A stretch of DNA of 8,091 nucleotides. Source: Oscillospiraceae bacterium (GTDB taxonomy: Bacteria > Bacillota > Clostridia > Oscillospirales > Ruminococcaceae). Position 1 is the first letter of the stretch. Each line of letters opens with the position of its first letter. The stretch spans positions 1 through 8,091 of the forward strand of contig JAHZBJ010000096.1 of the NCBI GenBank assembly GCA_019423445.1, written 5' to 3'. Under the pieces are notes generated by a model, which saw nothing but the letters and a program-made list of their open reading frames with translations, had not been told where the DNA came from and did not search any database. Positions 1-6,198 of the stretch are shown here, one piece after another. Position numbers and translations under genes: made by a program.

Positions 1-835
1 AGTCAACGTTTTTCCGGGAAGCAGCCACCGCTGCCAACCCAGCCCCAGCAAAGGAGATCTTGGAGGTAGAGCCAAAGATAAAGATCATGTCCTCCTTGCC
101 CTTGGCTTTGAGTAGGGAGAACAAATCCAAAAGCTGGTCCCCTTGGTCGTATAGGTCATGAATGGAATAAGCATTGTCCCAAAAAATACGAAAGTCCCGA
201 GCTGCCGGTTCCAGCTCTGCGAACCGCTTTACCACCCGGTCGGAATAGGTGATGCCGGTGGGATTGGAGTACTTCGGAACGCACCAGATCCCCTTTACCG
301 CGGGGTCATTGTTGACATACGCCTCCACCTGGTCCATATCCGGCCCTTCGTCGGTCATGTCGATGTTGATCATCTTGATACCGAAGTGCTGCGTAATGGC
401 AAAATGCCGGTCGTAGCCGGGCACAGGGCAGAGGAATTTAATCTCGGGCTCCTTGCACCAGGGTTTGTCGGAACCATAAACACCATAAAGCAGCGCCCGG
501 GTCATACAGTCGTACATCATGTTGAGGCTGGAATTCCCCCCAACAATGATTTCATCCTTTTCCGCCCCCAGCATATCCGCCAGCAGCTGCCGCACCTCCG
601 GCAGACCATCCAGGTAGCCGTAATTCCGGCAGTCAATGCCGCTGTCAGAGAAGGTACCCAGCTTACTGGTCACGGTATCCAGCATCTCTTGACACAAATC
701 CAACTGCTGGGTATTGGGCTTCCCCCGGGACATATCCAGTGTCAGCCCCTTTGCCTGATATTCTCTGTATTCTTCCATCAGCTTTTTGCAAAGCGCATCC
801 AACTGCGGGACTGAATAGCTTGAGTACTGCTCCAT
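1..835 (-). CDS. PLP-dependent aminotransferase (aspartate aminotransferase-like, PF12897 type), C-terminal part outside window
   Basis: This is a cytosolic fold-type I aminotransferase, probably moving an amino group between an amino acid such as aspartate and a 2-oxo acid. It is open to the window edge: 278 residues are visible of a family usually about 420-430 long. Visible motifs are an N-terminal DMSRGKP (residues 34-40), NYGYLDGLPEVRQLL (71-85), GGNSSLN (99-105, cofactor phosphate region), NPTG (191-194), DNAY (220-223, cofactor ring contacts) and STSK (256-259), where Lys259 should form the Schiff base. The SRGKP start and the NYGYLDGLPE segment point to the PF12897 group rather than classical AspC. 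The ATG at 835 was chosen because a GGGAGG ribosome site lies about 8 bases upstream; another ATG at 839 is in a different frame. It has its own promoter and follows the ptsH terminator, so it is likely transcribed alone. The exact substrate is not readable from the sequence. Confidence 0.9.
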   Translation of the reverse strand, partial: MEQYSSYSVPQLDALCKKLMEEYREYQAKGLTLDMSRGKPNTQQLDLCQEMLDTVTSKLGTFSDSGIDCRNYGYLDGLPEVRQLLADMLGAEKDEIIVGGNSSLNMMYDCMTRALLYGVYGSDKPWCKEPEIKFLCPVPGYDRHFAITQHFGIKMINIDMTDEGPDMDQVEAYVNNDPAVKGIWCVPKYSNPTGITYSDRVVKRFAELEPAARDFRIFWDNAYSIHDLYDQGDQLLDLFSLLKAKGKEDMIFIFGSTSKISFAGAGLAAVAASRKNVD

Positions 836-879
836 TCATGTATCCTCCCTCTTGGCCCGATTTCAAGACTCTACTGGAT

Positions 880-908
880 ATTGTAGTTCATTCCCCAGCA
901 ATTTGCAA
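880..908 (-). promoter_or_regulatory. Probable sigma-A promoter of the aminotransferase gene
   Basis: On the minus strand TTGCAA (903-908) is followed after 17 bases by TACAAT (880-885). These match the -35 consensus at 4 of 6 and the -10 at 5 of 6 positions, at optimal spacing. The predicted transcript would begin near 873, giving a leader of about 38 nt before the ATG at 835. It sits between the ptsH terminator and the gene, which supports independent transcription. Confidence 0.6.
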
Positions 909-1028
909 GTCAAAAAAATTTTTCCTGCATAGTTTATCAGGATACCCAAGCTCATCAAGTTTTATGCTCGTTATTTTGTTATTTCTGCATTTTCAAAGTT
1001 TAGTTTCCTTCATCTTTCTATCTTTGGC

Positions 1029-1075
1029 AAAAAAGAAAAAGCTGTTTCGCTCCCCTTTGGGAACAAAACAGCTTT
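1029..1075 (-). terminator. Intrinsic terminator after ptsH
   Basis: The outer arms 1038-1047 and 1066-1075 form a 10-bp perfect inverted repeat (AAAGCTGTTT with AAACAGCTTT). An inner TCCC/GGGA pairing (1051-1054 with 1059-1062) lies within it. Read on the minus strand the stem is followed by five T, a C and six T (1040 down to 1029). This makes it a terminator for the HPr gene, whose stop codon is about 20 bases upstream. Confidence 0.88.
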
Positions 1076-1096
1076 CCAATATTCTTTTCCTTGAGA

Positions 1097-1360
1097 TTAC
1101 TCAGCAAAGCCGGAATCCACCAGCTTGATCAGAGAATCCACCGCCTGCTCCTCATCGGCGCCATCGGCAATAATCTTAATGGAAGTACCTCCAACGATGC
1201 CCAGAGAAAGAACGCCCAGCAAGCTCTTGGCATTGACCCGCCGCTCTTCTTTCTCCACCCAGATAGAGGACTTGAATTCATTGGCCTTCTGAATAAAGAA
1301 TGTAGCAGGTCTGGCATGCAGACCAACATGATTCTGAACAATTACCTCTTTCACATACAT
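1097..1360 (-). CDS. ptsH: HPr phosphocarrier protein
   Basis: HPr is the small soluble protein that passes phosphate from enzyme I to the sugar-specific EIIA proteins of the phosphotransferase system. In Firmicutes it is also a regulator when phosphorylated by HPr kinase. The 87-residue length is typical. The active-site histidine falls at position 15 in GLHARPA (13-19), and the regulatory serine at position 46 in AKSLLGVLSLG. Because both are present, it is a true HPr rather than the Crh paralogue, which lacks His15. An AAGGAG ribosome site (1370-1375) sits 9 bases before the ATG. The gene has its own strong promoter and terminator, so it appears monocistronic; no enzyme I gene is adjacent in this window. 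Confidence 0.96.
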   Translation of the reverse strand: MYVKEVIVQNHVGLHARPATFFIQKANEFKSSIWVEKEERRVNAKSLLGVLSLGIVGGTSIKIIADGADEEQAVDSLIKLVDSGFAE

Positions 1361-1410
1361 AACGGCATACTCCTTAAAGTCATGGAATTCACAGAATTTT
1401 TCCTGCTTAG

Positions 1411-1438
1411 ATTATAGCACAGCCATCTCCTGCGTCAA
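1411..1438 (-). promoter_or_regulatory. Strong sigma-A promoter of ptsH, with extended -10
   Basis: On the minus strand TTGACG (1433-1438) and TATAAT (1411-1416) are separated by 16 bases. A TG one base before the -10 makes it an extended -10 element. The upstream stretch around 1457-1480 is A/T-rich and could act as an UP element. The leader before the ptsH ATG would be about 45 nt. The sequence indicates high, largely constitutive expression of HPr. Confidence 0.82.
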
Positions 1439-1524
1439 CGGGAAAACTCATGAAAGCTTGTCTTTTTATTGATTTTCTGCTTGTTTTCCAGTTGCCAGCC
1501 GGGAAAAAAACCCTGGTTTGTGCA

Positions 1525-2253
1525 TCATTCCCATAAAGTTTTCAACACTATTGTAACATTATACATTACCGGACCCAAAAGCGCCGGGAGGAGATTGGCT
1601 GTCCTGATTTTGACCACACCAAAGAAGTTGATTCCAATACAGATAACGATGGCATACCCCACCATACAGATCTGATTCAGAAGATCCCCCACCAAAATAT
1701 TTTGGAGGTACCCAGCCATCAAGGAGATGGCCCCCTGATAAACCAGCACCGTGGCGGCGGCGCAGGGCACACCAACTCCCAGGCTGGCCCCCAGGACTAC
1801 TGCTGCGATACAGTCCAGGGAGCTCTTGATCAGCAGCACCCGGTAATCCCCGGTAAGGCCATCCTGAAGAGCGCCGATGATGGTCATGGCCCCTACACAG
1901 AACAAAAGGGAGGCGCTGATAAATCCTTTGGAGAAGTTGCTGGCATTGAGCTTCTTCTCAATGCTCTCCCCCAGATGTTCCAGGCGGTCATCAATTTGAA
2001 GCAGCTCGCCCACTACCGCTCCTGCCGCCAGGCAAACCAGCAGCATCAGCTCCCCTGAGGAGGAAATCTTTCCGGTAGTCAGATCCACCGACAGCATAGT
2101 GGTAAGGAGTCCGTTAAGGCCGATGACACAGGTGGCAAGACCCAGCATATTGGTGACGGCCTGGTCAATGCGGGGCGGGATACCTTTTTTCACCAAAAGT
2201 CCGATACACCCTCCCAGGAGTACTGCCACCGTATTGATAATCGTCCCTGTCAT
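1525..2253 (-). CDS. DUF554 family integral membrane protein (YdfK-like)
   Basis: This is a 242-residue polytopic membrane protein of the DUF554 family (B. subtilis YdfK and relatives), whose function is not established. Hydrophobic segments are visible near residues 5-21, 34-54, 68-84, 110-130, 143-161, 165-188 and 195-213, and the last 25 residues are again hydrophobic. The family signature around FCVGAMTIIGALQDG (118-132), a GDY, and an L-KSSLD segment (141-147) is clear. The polar loop between about 86 and 108 is rich in charged residues. The ATG at 2253 has AGAGGG 5 bases upstream and lies 19 bases after the trmD stop, so it is probably co-transcribed with trmD. No convincing terminator follows it: the hairpin-like bases near 1495-1513 lack a T tract, so readthrough towards ptsH is possible. 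Its role in this operon is unknown. Confidence 0.88.
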   Translation of the reverse strand: MTGTIINTVAVLLGGCIGLLVKKGIPPRIDQAVTNMLGLATCVIGLNGLLTTMLSVDLTTGKISSSGELMLLVCLAAGAVVGELLQIDDRLEHLGESIEKKLNASNFSKGFISASLLFCVGAMTIIGALQDGLTGDYRVLLIKSSLDCIAAVVLGASLGVGVPCAAATVLVYQGAISLMAGYLQNILVGDLLNQICMVGYAIVICIGINFFGVVKIRTANLLPALLGPVMYNVTIVLKTLWE

Positions 2254-2272
2254 GGAATCCCTCTTTTCCGTC

Positions 2273-3028
2273 TCACTCTTCCGCCGTCTTTTCTTCTTCC
2301 TCCAACCGGGCCAAATACGCCCGGTCCTGGGGCGTCAACTGCGCCTTTTCCAGCAGCTCCGGACGTTTACGCCAGGTCGCCAGCAGCGACTGTTCCCTCC
2401 GCCATTGGGCAATATTGGCATGATGTCCAGAAAGCAGTACTGGCGGCACTTCCCTGCCATTCCACACCGCAGGGTGGCTGTATTGAGGATATTCCAACAG
2501 GCCATCTTGGAAACTCTCCTCGGTAAAACAGCTCTCGTCACTGAGGACCCCTGGGCACAGCCGTGCCACCGCGTCCAGGATGCACATGGCCGGCAGTTCC
2601 CCTCCTGTAAGAACAAAATCCCCCATGGAGATCTCCTCGTCCACGATCTCATCCAGAACCCGCTGGTCCACACCTTCATAATGGCCGCAAAGGAGCATAA
2701 TATGTGGGCGGGCTGCCAGCTCCGCCGCTTTTCCCTGGGTAAATACCCGTCCCTGGGGCGAGGGAAACACCACATACGGCTTACCGCCGGAAACCCGGCA
2801 GATCTCCTCATAGCAGCGGTAGATAGGTCCCGCCTGCATCAGCATCCCCTTGCCGCCGCCGTAGGTGCAGTCATCCACCCGGTTGTGTTTGTTGCCGGCG
2901 TAATCACGGATATTAAAATAGTTGATGGAAATCTTACCTGCCCGCTGGGCCCGGCCGATGATGCTTTCATCAGTGACGGCCATGCACATATCCACAAACA
3001 GGGTGGCTACATCAAACCGTGGGATCAT
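2273..3028 (-). CDS. trmD: tRNA (guanine-N1-)-methyltransferase TrmD
   Basis: TrmD uses S-adenosylmethionine to methylate N1 of G37, next to the anticodon, in tRNAs reading CNN-type codons. This prevents +1 frameshifting and is generally essential. The product is 251 residues, normal for the family. Visible are the N-terminal FDVATLFVDM (5-14), YGGGKGM (56-62), and the trefoil-knot SAM site made of LLCGHYEGVDQRV (112-124) and EEISMGDFVLTGGE (131-144). RLCPGVL (156-162) and GLLEYPQY (176-183) follow. The frame is open to 3082, but the added 18 residues do not resemble TrmD. I chose the ATG at 3028, which has GGAAGGA 10 bases upstream and gives the canonical N terminus. This start lies inside the last codons of rimM (17-base overlap, different frame), indicating translational coupling. 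The usual catalytic Asp of a DSF motif appears as Glu171. Confidence 0.96.
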   Translation of the reverse strand: MIPRFDVATLFVDMCMAVTDESIIGRAQRAGKISINYFNIRDYAGNKHNRVDDCTYGGGKGMLMQAGPIYRCYEEICRVSGGKPYVVFPSPQGRVFTQGKAAELAARPHIMLLCGHYEGVDQRVLDEIVDEEISMGDFVLTGGELPAMCILDAVARLCPGVLSDESCFTEESFQDGLLEYPQYSHPAVWNGREVPPVLLSGHHANIAQWRREQSLLATWRKRPELLEKAQLTPQDRAYLARLEEEEKTAEE

Positions 3029-3533
3029 GGTCAAACAGTCCTTCCAGAGGCCGGATCTCCATCCGCCCAGCCTCGATATCAATTTTCACCACCACTTGAG
3101 GGATGGCAGGTACCAACTCCACCCTCCCATCTGGGAAAGCGACATGGTACACGTCATTGGCCCCGGTCTGGGACACGTCCTGAAGGATTCCGTAAACCCG
3201 GCCGGTGTCCGCATCCGCCACTTCCAATCCCAGAAGGTCCTGGACATAATACTGCCCCTCCTCCAGGATGTCGTCCTCCCGGTTCAGGTAGAGCACTTTT
3301 CCTCTAAGAGCCTGCGCGGCCTCAGGGGTATCCACCCCTTCCAATTTCAGAAGCACCATATTCTTCTGGACCCGGGCTTTCTCCACCGTCATAGGAACGG
3401 CCCCTTTGTCCAGATACAGGGTGGCAAAAGCCGTCAGCGCTTCCGGAGAATCGCACCAGGGCTGGACCCTCACATCTCCCCGCAAGCCGTGGACCGCCAC
3501 GATTTTGCCGCATTCCAGATATTGCTTTCTCAT
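3012..3533 (-). CDS. rimM: Ribosome maturation factor RimM
   Basis: RimM binds the 30S subunit through ribosomal protein S19 and helps mature the head domain of 16S rRNA. At 173 residues it has the normal two-domain layout: an N-terminal RimM barrel starting with CGKIVAVHGLRGDVRV (about 8-23), and a C-terminal PRC-barrel. The latter begins near QYYVQDLLGLEV (about 108-119) and includes the conserved GANDVY and a PAIPQVV segment. The frame stays open upstream to 3578, but that would start at a TTG inside a hairpin. The ATG at 3533 is preferred because AGAGGGG (3540-3546) sits 6 bases before it and abuts the alternative ATG at 3539 too closely. It is preceded by a strong hairpin and overlaps trmD by 17 bases. 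Confidence 0.95.
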   Translation of the reverse strand: MRKQYLECGKIVAVHGLRGDVRVQPWCDSPEALTAFATLYLDKGAVPMTVEKARVQKNMVLLKLEGVDTPEAAQALRGKVLYLNREDDILEEGQYYVQDLLGLEVADADTGRVYGILQDVSQTGANDVYHVAFPDGRVELVPAIPQVVVKIDIEAGRMEIRPLEGLFDHDPTV

Positions 3534-3564
3534 CTTCATCCCCTCTACAGACCGGATGGAACAA

Positions 3565-3593
3565 AGGGGCTGTAACAAGCTGTTACAGCCCCT
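3565..3593 (-). terminator. Strong hairpin between khpA and rimM, possible attenuator
   Basis: A perfect 13-bp inverted repeat (arms 3565-3577 and 3581-3593, 3-base loop) lies midway in the 74-bp khpA-rimM gap. On the minus strand the right arm ends in CCCCT and continues TTGTT, a short and interrupted U run. The stem is strong but the T tract weak, so I read it as a partial terminator or mRNA-stabilising hairpin rather than the end of the operon. No alternative promoter is evident downstream before rimM. Confidence 0.6.
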
Positions 3594-3607
3594 GCACCGA
3601 ACCAGAG

Positions 3608-3856
3608 TCAGTCGATTTCAACCGCAACCTTCATGTTGGACTTGTTGGCCGCAGCACGAACCACAGTACGGATGGACTTGGCGATCCGCCCCTGCTTGCC
3701 GATGACCCGGCCCATATCATCCGCCGCCACATGGAGGTGGAAAACAATGGTGCCGTCCTCCGCAGGCTCATCCGCGGCAACATTCACCGCATCCTTTTCG
3801 TCCACGAGCCCTCTCGCGATGGCCGTGATCAGATTGGCGATGGTCTGGGTGTCCAT
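3608..3856 (-). CDS. khpA: KH-domain RNA-binding protein KhpA (YlqC)
   Basis: KhpA is a small single-KH-domain RNA-binding protein of Gram-positive bacteria, known in several species to pair with KhpB (Jag/EloR) and to affect cell-envelope growth and RNA metabolism. The 82-residue protein matches the family length. The KH loop GKQG (53-56) sits in the expected GRVIGKQGRIAKSIR segment, followed by the helix TVVRAAA. GAGGAGGT lies 9 bases before the ATG at 3856. It follows rpsP by 51 bases, the same position ylqC holds in the B. subtilis ffh-rpsP operon. The next B. subtilis gene, ylqD, is missing here. Confidence 0.94.
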   Translation of the reverse strand: MDTQTIANLITAIARGLVDEKDAVNVAADEPAEDGTIVFHLHVAADDMGRVIGKQGRIAKSIRTVVRAAANKSNMKVAVEID

Positions 3857-3886
3857 AAATCAGGTACCTCCTCAAATGGGTCGTTC

Positions 3887-3909
3887 AAAAGCTCTTCACT
3901 GGAGCTTTT
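3887..3909 (-). other. Hairpin overlapping the rpsP stop codon
   Basis: An 8-bp perfect inverted repeat (AAAAGCTC at 3887-3894 and GAGCTTTT at 3902-3909, 7-base loop) covers the two bases after the first base of the rpsP TAA stop. On the minus strand the stem ends with TTTT but is followed by GAAC, so there is no real T tract. It may stabilise the rpsP 3' end or slow transcription slightly; it is too weak to call a terminator. Confidence 0.4.
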
Positions 3910-4150
3910 ACAGAATGCCGTTGAGCTTCAGCAGAGCTTTGACGGTATCGGTGGGCTGAGCGCCGTTGGCCAGCCACTTCTTGGTCTTCTCAGCGTCCAC
4001 GTTGAACTCGGAGGGGTTCTTGGTGGGATCGTAGGTGCCTACCTCTTCGATGAAGCGGCCATCCCGGGGATAACGGGAATCAGCCACCACGATACGGTAG
4101 AAAGGAGCTTTCTTGGCGCCCATGCGGCGCAGACGGATCTTGACAGACAT
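3908..4150 (-). CDS. rpsP: 30S ribosomal protein S16
   Basis: S16 is a small-subunit protein that binds 16S rRNA early in 30S assembly. The 80-residue product carries the family signature: MSVKIRLRRMGAKKAPFYRIVV at the start (residues 1-22), then DSRYPRDGRFIEEVGTYDP and a lysine-rich KKWLANGAQPTDTV segment. The frame extends 6 codons further upstream, but the start at 4150 gives the canonical MSVKIRL N terminus and is preceded by GGAGGT with a 7-base spacer. It lies 66 bases after ffh and 51 before khpA, the order expected in Firmicutes. Confidence 0.98.
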   Translation of the reverse strand: MSVKIRLRRMGAKKAPFYRIVVADSRYPRDGRFIEEVGTYDPTKNPSEFNVDAEKTKKWLANGAQPTDTVKALLKLNGIL

Positions 4151-4216
4151 AGGTGATACCTCCAGCATTTTTTCATTTTTGATTTATTCAACCGAAACTA
4201 TTCGGCAGAAAACAAA

Positions 4217-5566
4217 TTACATGGGCAGCCCCGGCATGCCGCCGCCAAAGGGCATCCGCCCTCTGCGTTTTTTCCCGGGACCGAACTGTTTCATCAGCTT
4301 CTGGGTCTGTTCCAGCTGCTTGAGAAGGCGGTTTACATCCTCCACCCGGGTGCCGCTGCCCGCAGCGATGCGACGCTTCCGGGAGGGATTGATCAGGGAG
4401 GGCTTACTGCGCTCAGCCGGGGTCATGGAAAGGATAATGGATTCGGTGCGCTTCATCTGGCGCTCCCCTTCCTCAGCATCCTTTTCGCTTACCTTTCCCC
4501 CCACGCCGGGGATCATCTCCAGAAGGCTGGAAAAGGAACCCATCTTCTTCATCTGCCCCATCTGTTCCAGCAGATCGTTAAAGTCCAGGCGCCCCTCCTT
4601 CATCTTCTTGGCGGTGGAAACCGCCGCCTGGGCGTCCATTTGGGTGGTGGCCTTTTCAATGAGGGTCATTACATCCCCCATCCCCAAAATTCGGGAAGCC
4701 ATGCGGTCAGGATAGAAAGGCTCCAGATCTCCAATCTTTTCCCCGGTACCCGCAAACTTGATGGGTTTTCCGGTGGCGGCCTTGACTGAGAGAGCGGCGC
4801 CGCCCCGGGTGTCGCCGTCCAGCTTGGTGAGGATGATCCCATCCACCCCCAGCTCCTGATCGAAGCTCTGGGCTACATTGACAGCGTCCTGACCGGTCAT
4901 GGAGTCGATTACCAAAAGGGTTTCGTTGGGATGGACCAGGTCCCGGATGGCCCGGAGCTCGTCCATCAGCTGAGCGTCAATGTGGAGACGGCCAGCGGTA
5001 TCGATGATAACAATGTCGTTGCCATAGTCATGTGCGTGGCTCAGAGCTTTTTTGCAGATCTCCAAAGGATTTCCCTGGCCCATCTCAAAAACCGGCACTC
5101 CCGCCTTGGCCCCCACCACCTTCAACTGGTCAATGGCGGCAGGACGGTAGACATCGCAGGCTACCAGCAGCGGACGTTTTCCCTGAGACTTAAACATATA
5201 GGCCAGCTTGGCGCTGTGGGTGGTTTTACCGGAACCCTGAAGGCCGCACATCAAAATCACCGTAGGAATCTTGGAGGAAAGATTGATCCGGGTATGGGTA
5301 GAACCCATCAGGGCGGTCATTTCCTCATTGACAATTTTGATGACCTGCTGGGCGGGAGTAAGGCTTGTAAGGACCTGCTCCCCCACCGCTTTTTCAGTGA
5401 CCTTCTGTACAAATTCCTTGGCCACTTTATAGTTGACGTCCGCCTCCAGAAGCGCCAGGCGGACTTCCCGCATGGCTTCCTTGACGTCCGCCTCGCTGAG
5501 TTTCCCCCGGTTCTTCAATTTTTTAAAGGTTGCGGACAGCTTTTCGGACAAGCCTTCAAATGCCAA
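4217..5566 (-). CDS. ffh: Signal recognition particle protein Ffh (SRP54)
   Basis: Ffh binds signal sequences of nascent membrane and secreted proteins together with the SRP RNA, and delivers ribosomes to the receptor FtsY in a GTP-dependent cycle. The 449-residue protein has the full N-G-M layout: N domain (about 1-90), GTPase domain with P-loop GLQGSGKTT (108-116), DTAGR (189-193) and TKLDGDTRGG (247-256), then the methionine-rich M domain from about 300. The RNA-binding helices include INPSRKRRIAAGSGTRVEDVN (392-412). The C terminus ends in a basic then Gly/Met-rich tail. The start codon is TTG, not ATG: the codon directly before it in frame is TGA, the next in-frame ATG (residue 32) would remove part of the N domain, and AGGAAG sits 8 bases upstream. 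It follows ylxM after 26 bases in the same transcript. Confidence 0.98.
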   Translation of the reverse strand: MAFEGLSEKLSATFKKLKNRGKLSEADVKEAMREVRLALLEADVNYKVAKEFVQKVTEKAVGEQVLTSLTPAQQVIKIVNEEMTALMGSTHTRINLSSKIPTVILMCGLQGSGKTTHSAKLAYMFKSQGKRPLLVACDVYRPAAIDQLKVVGAKAGVPVFEMGQGNPLEICKKALSHAHDYGNDIVIIDTAGRLHIDAQLMDELRAIRDLVHPNETLLVIDSMTGQDAVNVAQSFDQELGVDGIILTKLDGDTRGGAALSVKAATGKPIKFAGTGEKIGDLEPFYPDRMASRILGMGDVMTLIEKATTQMDAQAAVSTAKKMKEGRLDFNDLLEQMGQMKKMGSFSSLLEMIPGVGGKVSEKDAEEGERQMKRTESIILSMTPAERSKPSLINPSRKRRIAAGSGTRVEDVNRLLKQLEQTQKLMKQFGPGKKRRGRMPFGGGMPGLPM

Positions 5567-5592
5567 TCAAAACACTTCCTTCCCTGGGGCCC

Positions 5593-5961
5593 TCATTCGT
5601 TGTCGCTGATCTCTCCTGCCAGGCTGATGATCCGCCCGGTCTTTTGATAGATCTCATTGGAGGCGCCGAAACGGTCGTTGATGCGCTCAATATCCTTGGC
5701 AAGATCGGTGATCTCATCCAGGCATCCCTGAATGTGACGGAACCGCTGGGCAAGCTTCAGGCGCTCCTCGTATTCCAAGAGCTGGCTTTCCGCCCGCTTG
5801 ATGGAATCCCGTACCCCCTGCCGGGTGATTCCGCTGTGAGAAGCGATCTCCGCCAGGGAAAGATCCTCATTGTAATAAAGCTCCACCACGTCCCGCTGCT
5901 TTTCGGTGAGCATGTCGCCATAAAAATCAAGAAGTAATGATATCTCCAGATTTTTGGCCAT
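5593..5961 (-). CDS. ylxM: YlxM/p13 family helix-turn-helix protein
   Basis: YlxM proteins are small, mostly helical proteins encoded just upstream of ffh in many Firmicutes. Streptococcal YlxM has been linked to SRP function, and the sequence resembles sigma-factor region 4. The 122-residue product has the typical opening LLLDFYGDMLTEKQRDVVELYY (residues 9-30). A helix-turn-helix around SLAEIASHSGITRQGVRDSI (35-54) follows, and a charged helical C-terminal half is likely to form a coiled coil. The ATG at 5961 has GGAGG (5969-5973) 7 bases upstream. It is the first gene after the operon promoter. Whether it acts on DNA, RNA or the SRP itself cannot be read from the sequence. Confidence 0.95.
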   Translation of the reverse strand: MAKNLEISLLLDFYGDMLTEKQRDVVELYYNEDLSLAEIASHSGITRQGVRDSIKRAESQLLEYEERLKLAQRFRHIQGCLDEITDLAKDIERINDRFGASNEIYQKTGRIISLAGEISDNE

Positions 5962-5977
5962 TTTCCCGCCTCCAGGC

Positions 5978-5998
5978 TGTAAAGATTTTTTCTTTACA
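5978..5998 (-). promoter_or_regulatory. Inverted repeat in the ylxM-ffh leader
   Basis: TGTAAAGA and TCTTTACA (5991-5998 and 5978-5985) form an 8-bp perfect inverted repeat with a 5-base A/T loop. It starts about a dozen bases after the predicted transcription start and ends 4 bases before the ylxM ribosome site. It could be a protein operator on DNA or a small RNA hairpin near the ribosome site. The 12-base core TGTAAAGAAAAA recurs as a direct copy at 6048-6059, on the other side of the promoter. Confidence 0.5.
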
Positions 5999-6015
5999 AA
6001 TCAACTACCTGTGCT

Positions 6016-6044
6016 ATTATAACGGCTTCAGGCGCTGGTGTCAA
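6016..6044 (-). promoter_or_regulatory. Perfect-consensus sigma-A promoter of the ylxM-ffh-rpsP operon
   Basis: On the minus strand TTGACA (6039-6044) and TATAAT (6016-6021) are separated by exactly 17 bases, a full match to the vegetative consensus. The start should lie near 6009, giving a leader of about 48 nt. It is the only good promoter I see for the run of genes from ylxM to trmD. Confidence 0.92.
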
Positions 6045-6133
6045 GGGTTTTTCTTTACACTCAACAAAAATCTGGAAAAGTTATCTTTTACCACCAAGCG
6101 ACTTCCCATCAAAAACGTATTTCAGGCTCTTGC

Positions 6134-6177
6134 AAAAGGAAAAGCGCCGGAACCTCCTTAGGTTCCGGCGCTTTTCC
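6134..6177 (-). terminator. Intrinsic terminator after mazF
   Basis: An 18-bp perfect inverted repeat (6138-6155 and 6160-6177) with a 4-base loop lies just after the mazF stop. On the minus strand the right arm ends in CGCTTTTCC and is followed by TTTT (6134-6137), a split T run. It insulates mazF from the ylxM-ffh promoter about 90 bases further on. The loop spells AAGG within TAAGGAGG, which looks like a ribosome site but has no start codon after it. Confidence 0.85.
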
Positions 6178-6198
6178 CAATTCATTACGTCCGGCGCT

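Noticed and set aside
158..814. Long open frame on the plus strand (218 codons)
   Set aside because: It is the antisense of the aminotransferase gene; no ribosome site and the product resembles no protein family I know. The same holds for the other long plus-strand frames at 2099-3307, 2922-3575 and 4931-5647.
1440..1470. Possible catabolite-repression (cre) site upstream of ptsH
   Set aside because: The best match, around ATGAAAGCTTGTCT, has three mismatches including the central CG, so it does not support CcpA control.
1490..1524. Possible terminator after the DUF554 gene
   Set aside because: CCAGGG and CCC-GG-CTGG can pair around a T-rich loop, but the stem is bulged and no T run follows it on the minus strand.
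3029..3082. Longer TrmD start (extra 18 residues)
   Set aside because: The added residues are rimM sequence in another frame and do not match TrmD; the start at 3028 gives the standard N terminus.
3534..3578. Longer RimM start (extra 15 residues)
   Set aside because: That start would be a TTG inside the hairpin with no ribosome site; the ATG at 3533 has AGAGGGG at good spacing and gives the family's N terminus.
4192..4205. Short hairpin between ffh and rpsP
   Set aside because: Only 5 bp with a 4-base loop and no T tract after it; not a terminator, and no promoter is visible between the two genes.
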